Positions 37,684 through 38,619 of a stretch of 38,619 nt of DNA are shown here, piece after piece. The stretch's first letter is position 1. Each line of letters starts with the position of its first letter. The stretch covers positions 1 through 38,619 of the forward strand of contig NZ_PKEK01000068.1 of NCBI RefSeq assembly GCF_002863225.1, given 5' to 3'. Origin of the DNA: Mycobacterium sp. (GTDB taxonomy: Bacteria; Actinomycetota; Actinomycetes; Mycobacteriales; Mycobacteriaceae). Below the pieces are notes generated by a model, which was given only the letters and a program-made list of their open reading frames with translations, made no database searches and was not told the origin of the DNA. The translations under genes were made by a program, and so were the position numbers.

Positions 37684-38619
37684 ATGGTGCTGACGGTGGC
37701 AGACGTCCAGCGGTGGAACGCTGGGGCGGTGCGCGATGTGTTCCATATCGCCACTGCCCGCGGCAACGCCACCCTTGAGGCCTCCCGTCAGCTCAGCACC
37801 CTCGCCGTCTTCGACACCTGGGCCGGCCAGACCGCCGAGGCCAGAAAGCGCACCAACGCGGCGATTCGACAAGACCTCGACGCTCACGGCAATGAGTCGC
37901 TGGCAGTTGCGATGGCGGCGAAGAAGACTGCCGACGACATCGAAAGCGTGCAATCCGAGCTGCGTACCCTGCAGCACGATGCCACCGCGCTGCACATGCG
38001 AATTGACCCAGTCAGCAACAAAATCGTTCCGGCAGAGACGATGCCCCCGATGGAGGCGGAAATCGCCGAGATGCAGTTACAGCCCCGGCTGGACAAGATC
38101 CTCGCCGAAGCCAACGCGGTCGACGCGGAGCTGGCCGCAGCCATCAACATGGCGGACGGAGACGCCCCACTTCCCGCAGGCCCCAAAGTGCAATTCGACC
38201 CCAGGAACCCATTCGTCGACGACCCGCGATTCGGGCACTGGGAGAACATCACCCCACCGCCGGACACCGGGGCAACTCCGCCGCCGCCGTGGACAGGACA
38301 CAAATCCCTCGAGGGGCTTCCCGGCAAAGGCCCAGCTGGGCCGTCCGGCTTTTACGTTCCGGGCGGAAAGACGTGGGCCGACGACAACGCCGCGCCGATG
38401 GGCTACCTCACCGAGCAGTACCGCTTCCGCATCTCAGGGGAGGACTACACCGGTTACACCCGCATGTTGAACGGTCAGCAGCAGCAGTGGGTGCAGTACA
38501 CCTACGACGCTCAGCGCTACACCCAGATCAATATGGGCGGTGCGCAGGCGTGGGCGCCAAAGGCGCCGAACGAGATCACCGGCGAGTTGGGCGGTGTGGC
38601 AACGGGCGGGCTCAGTGGG
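37684..38619 (+). CDS. N-terminal part of a large ESX substrate/effector-like protein (3' truncated by window)
   Basis: ATG 37684 opens a frame that runs to the window edge (312 codons). The sequence begins MVLTVADVQRWNAGAVRDVF and has a long helical domain with DTWAGQTAEARKRTNAAIRQ (W-A-G turn), then DIESVQSELRTLQHDATAL and LAEANAVDAELAAAI, in the style of the mycobacterial EspE/CpnT-like N-terminal domains. Past residue ~165 it turns Pro/Gly-rich (NPFVDDPRFGHWENITPPP) and ends in AWAPKAPNEITGELGG. The toxin or enzymatic part lies beyond the window. It is paired with the WXG100 gene. Confidence 0.8.
   Translation, partial: MVLTVADVQRWNAGAVRDVFHIATARGNATLEASRQLSTLAVFDTWAGQTAEARKRTNAAIRQDLDAHGNESLAVAMAAKKTADDIESVQSELRTLQHDATALHMRIDPVSNKIVPAETMPPMEAEIAEMQLQPRLDKILAEANAVDAELAAAINMADGDAPLPAGPKVQFDPRNPFVDDPRFGHWENITPPPDTGATPPPPWTGHKSLEGLPGKGPAGPSGFYVPGGKTWADDNAAPMGYLTEQYRFRISGEDYTGYTRMLNGQQQQWVQYTYDAQRYTQINMGGAQAWAPKAPNEITGELGGVATGGLSG

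Overview
The window looks like accessory DNA (plasmid or integrated island) from a Mycobacterium, probably a slow grower. The base composition is high in GC. There is a 1110-residue PGRS-type glycine-rich exported protein, a WXG100 protein followed by a large type VII (ESX) substrate-like protein, two WhiB-type genes, and a mycobacterial-type DnaB without intein. No rRNA or tRNA gene was seen.

Layout. (1) 1-1553: the C-terminal end of a large ESX-effector-like protein, a small beta-rich protein in the immunity-gene position, and a DUF3846-like gene. (2) 1941-14309: a replication and maintenance module. A double-HTH repressor (minus strand) faces a divergent promoter region. After a structured leader come thirteen tightly packed plus-strand genes: a zinc protein, a duplicated MazG-like protein, WhiB, a WhiA/LAGLIDADG-like protein, an HTH-WhiB fusion, a small zinc protein, a ParB-like protein, DUF1643, a Cys-rich protein, a PD-(D/E)XK nuclease, a SNF2 helicase and two unknowns. 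A second structured leader with tandem covarying hairpins precedes a replication-initiator candidate and dnaB. (3) 14310-17208: an IS21-like end remnant and a large DUF4365 nuclease-helical-repeat protein whose last ~70 codons are displaced by a frameshift. (4) 17545-24354: a Tn7-like transposition operon, tnsA - small TnsB-N-domain gene - tnsB - tnsC - tniQ. The TniQ is very long and ends in several DNA-binding modules. (5) 24305-28172: a convergent three-gene minus-strand operon, an AT-rich gap, a small XRE regulator, and an AAA+ ATPase with a small partner; the regulator and ATPase genes share a repeated operator-like motif. (6) 29081-32413: the PGRS protein, closed by a strong terminator. 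(7) 32.6-37 kb: scattered small genes and an ApeA-like HEPN defence protein, also frameshifted at its 3' end. (8) 37344-38619: WXG100 plus the N-terminal part of a large ESX substrate.

Inferences. The first plus-strand block and rep-dnaB resemble the backbone of a replicating or integrative element. The Tn7-like operon would be a second mobile element nested in it, and the DUF4365 and ApeA-like genes look like anti-phage cargo. ESX effector pieces at both window edges could mean the accessory block sits inside an ESX effector locus, or that a circular molecule was opened inside one effector gene. Transposon ends and target duplications could not be identified by eye.
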